In this document: positions 5,996-6,156 of the stretch, one piece after another
Layout of the letters: each line of letters begins with the position of its first letter
Numbering within the stretch: the first letter of the stretch is position 1
NCBI GenBank assembly: GCA_030602675.1
Contig: JAUVZH010000175.1
Location: 1 to 6,156, forward strand
Direction of reading: 5' to 3'
Length of the DNA stretch: 6,156 bases
From: Candidatus Heimdallarchaeota archaeon
GTDB taxonomy: Archaea > Asgardarchaeota > Heimdallarchaeia > JABLTI01
Translations under genes and position numbers: made by a program
The notes under the pieces: generated by a model
Databases searched by the model: none
What the model was told of the DNA's origin: nothing
What the model saw: the letters and a program-made list of their open reading frames with translations, nothing else

Positions 5996-6100
5996 GGAGG
6001 AGCAATAAAACGAATAAGAATCCAGATACTTCTTATTGTCTTTCTTCAGCTATTTCAGATAATCTTTCGTTATATTCAATTGCATATTAATGTTGCATAG
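5996..6100 (+). other. Possible small hydrophobic frame with an ATA start behind GGAGGAG
   Basis: A strong Shine-Dalgarno-like GGAGGAG (5996-6002) follows the nitrilase stop, but the only start nearby is ATA (6005), two bases away, which is too close and non-canonical. From there 31 codons run to TAG (6100): basic KRIRIQ, then LLIVFLQLFQIIF, then RYIQLHINVA, which looks like a signal anchor or a single membrane helix. The frame is the same as the nitrilase frame after its TGA. It may be a decayed start of a lost gene, a decayed C-terminal extension, or chance in AT-rich DNA. I would not call it a gene without expression or conservation data. Confidence 0.25.
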
Positions 6101-6104
6101 GACC

Positions 6105-6156
6105 CATACTTCTCCTTTAAGGTCTAGAAGTCCGGTTCGGGAAGGACACGCTGAAG
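6105..6156 (+). repeat. Copy 4 of the dispersed two-hairpin element (full core, runs to window edge)
   Basis: The core is 6108-6147. ACTTCT (6108-6113) pairs with AGAAGT (6126-6131) around the 12-base loop CCTTTAAGGTCT, which itself contains CC/GG arms. GTCC (6130-6133) pairs with GGAC (6144-6147) around GGTTCGGGAA. ACGCTGAAG follows up to the edge; ACG is shared with copy 3 and the CGCT start resembles copy 2. The 5' flank is CCAT rather than CACAC. It lies 115 bases past the nitrilase stop. Confidence 0.75.

Noticed and set aside
6126..6150. GGTTCGGG in the element as the T-arm of a tRNA or tRNA-like RNA
   Set aside because: The five-pair T-stem does not form around the TTC loop, and no acceptor, D or anticodon arm is present in the flanks of any copy.
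381..6156. CRISPR array
   Set aside because: The repeats are hundreds to thousands of bases apart, with genes between them, and no regular spacers.

Overview
The window is AT-rich and loosely packed, with spacers of about 100-350 bases. It looks archaeal: TATA-like boxes lie upstream of several starts, T-rich tracts follow several gene ends with no strong GC stem-loop, and it carries a membrane-anchored family C25 (gingipain-like) peptidase and a DUF433/DUF5615 gene pair. An Asgard-type archaeon (for example a heimdallarchaeial lineage) fits the style, but this is inference: no marker gene settles the phylum.

Left part (1-1550). The 3' part of a flavodoxin-fold gene (+) enters at the left edge and converges on a small two-helix membrane protein gene (-). 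Next is a DUF433 antitoxin / DUF5615 PIN-like toxin operon (-). The antitoxin gene is easy to miss: its frame is full length and recognisable but is interrupted by one amber (TAG) codon at the conserved CHGKP motif. The toxin gene just downstream is intact.

Middle (1890-3602). A secreted, C-terminally anchored C25 cysteine peptidase of 570 residues has a signal peptide, a His/Cys catalytic pair, two Asp-rich segments that may bind calcium, a beta-sandwich-like region and a C-terminal membrane helix.

Right part (3603-6156). A zinc- and NAD-dependent medium-chain alcohol/polyol dehydrogenase is followed 102 bases later by a divergent nitrilase-superfamily hydrolase with a very basic C-terminus. 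They are co-directional and may be partly co-transcribed, but no shared pathway can be read from the sequence.

The most unusual signal is a dispersed intergenic element, always in the + orientation. Three full copies (873-912, 3741-3780, 6108-6147) have identical spacing over 40 bases and can form two hairpins whose stems share bases. A partial copy (about 381-430) shares a long 5' flank with the second copy and coincides with the end of the membrane protein gene. A fifth, weak copy lies near 1630. I do not recognise the element. None of the seven gene ends uses TAG as stop (three TAA, four TGA), which bears on whether the amber codon in the antitoxin is a true stop.
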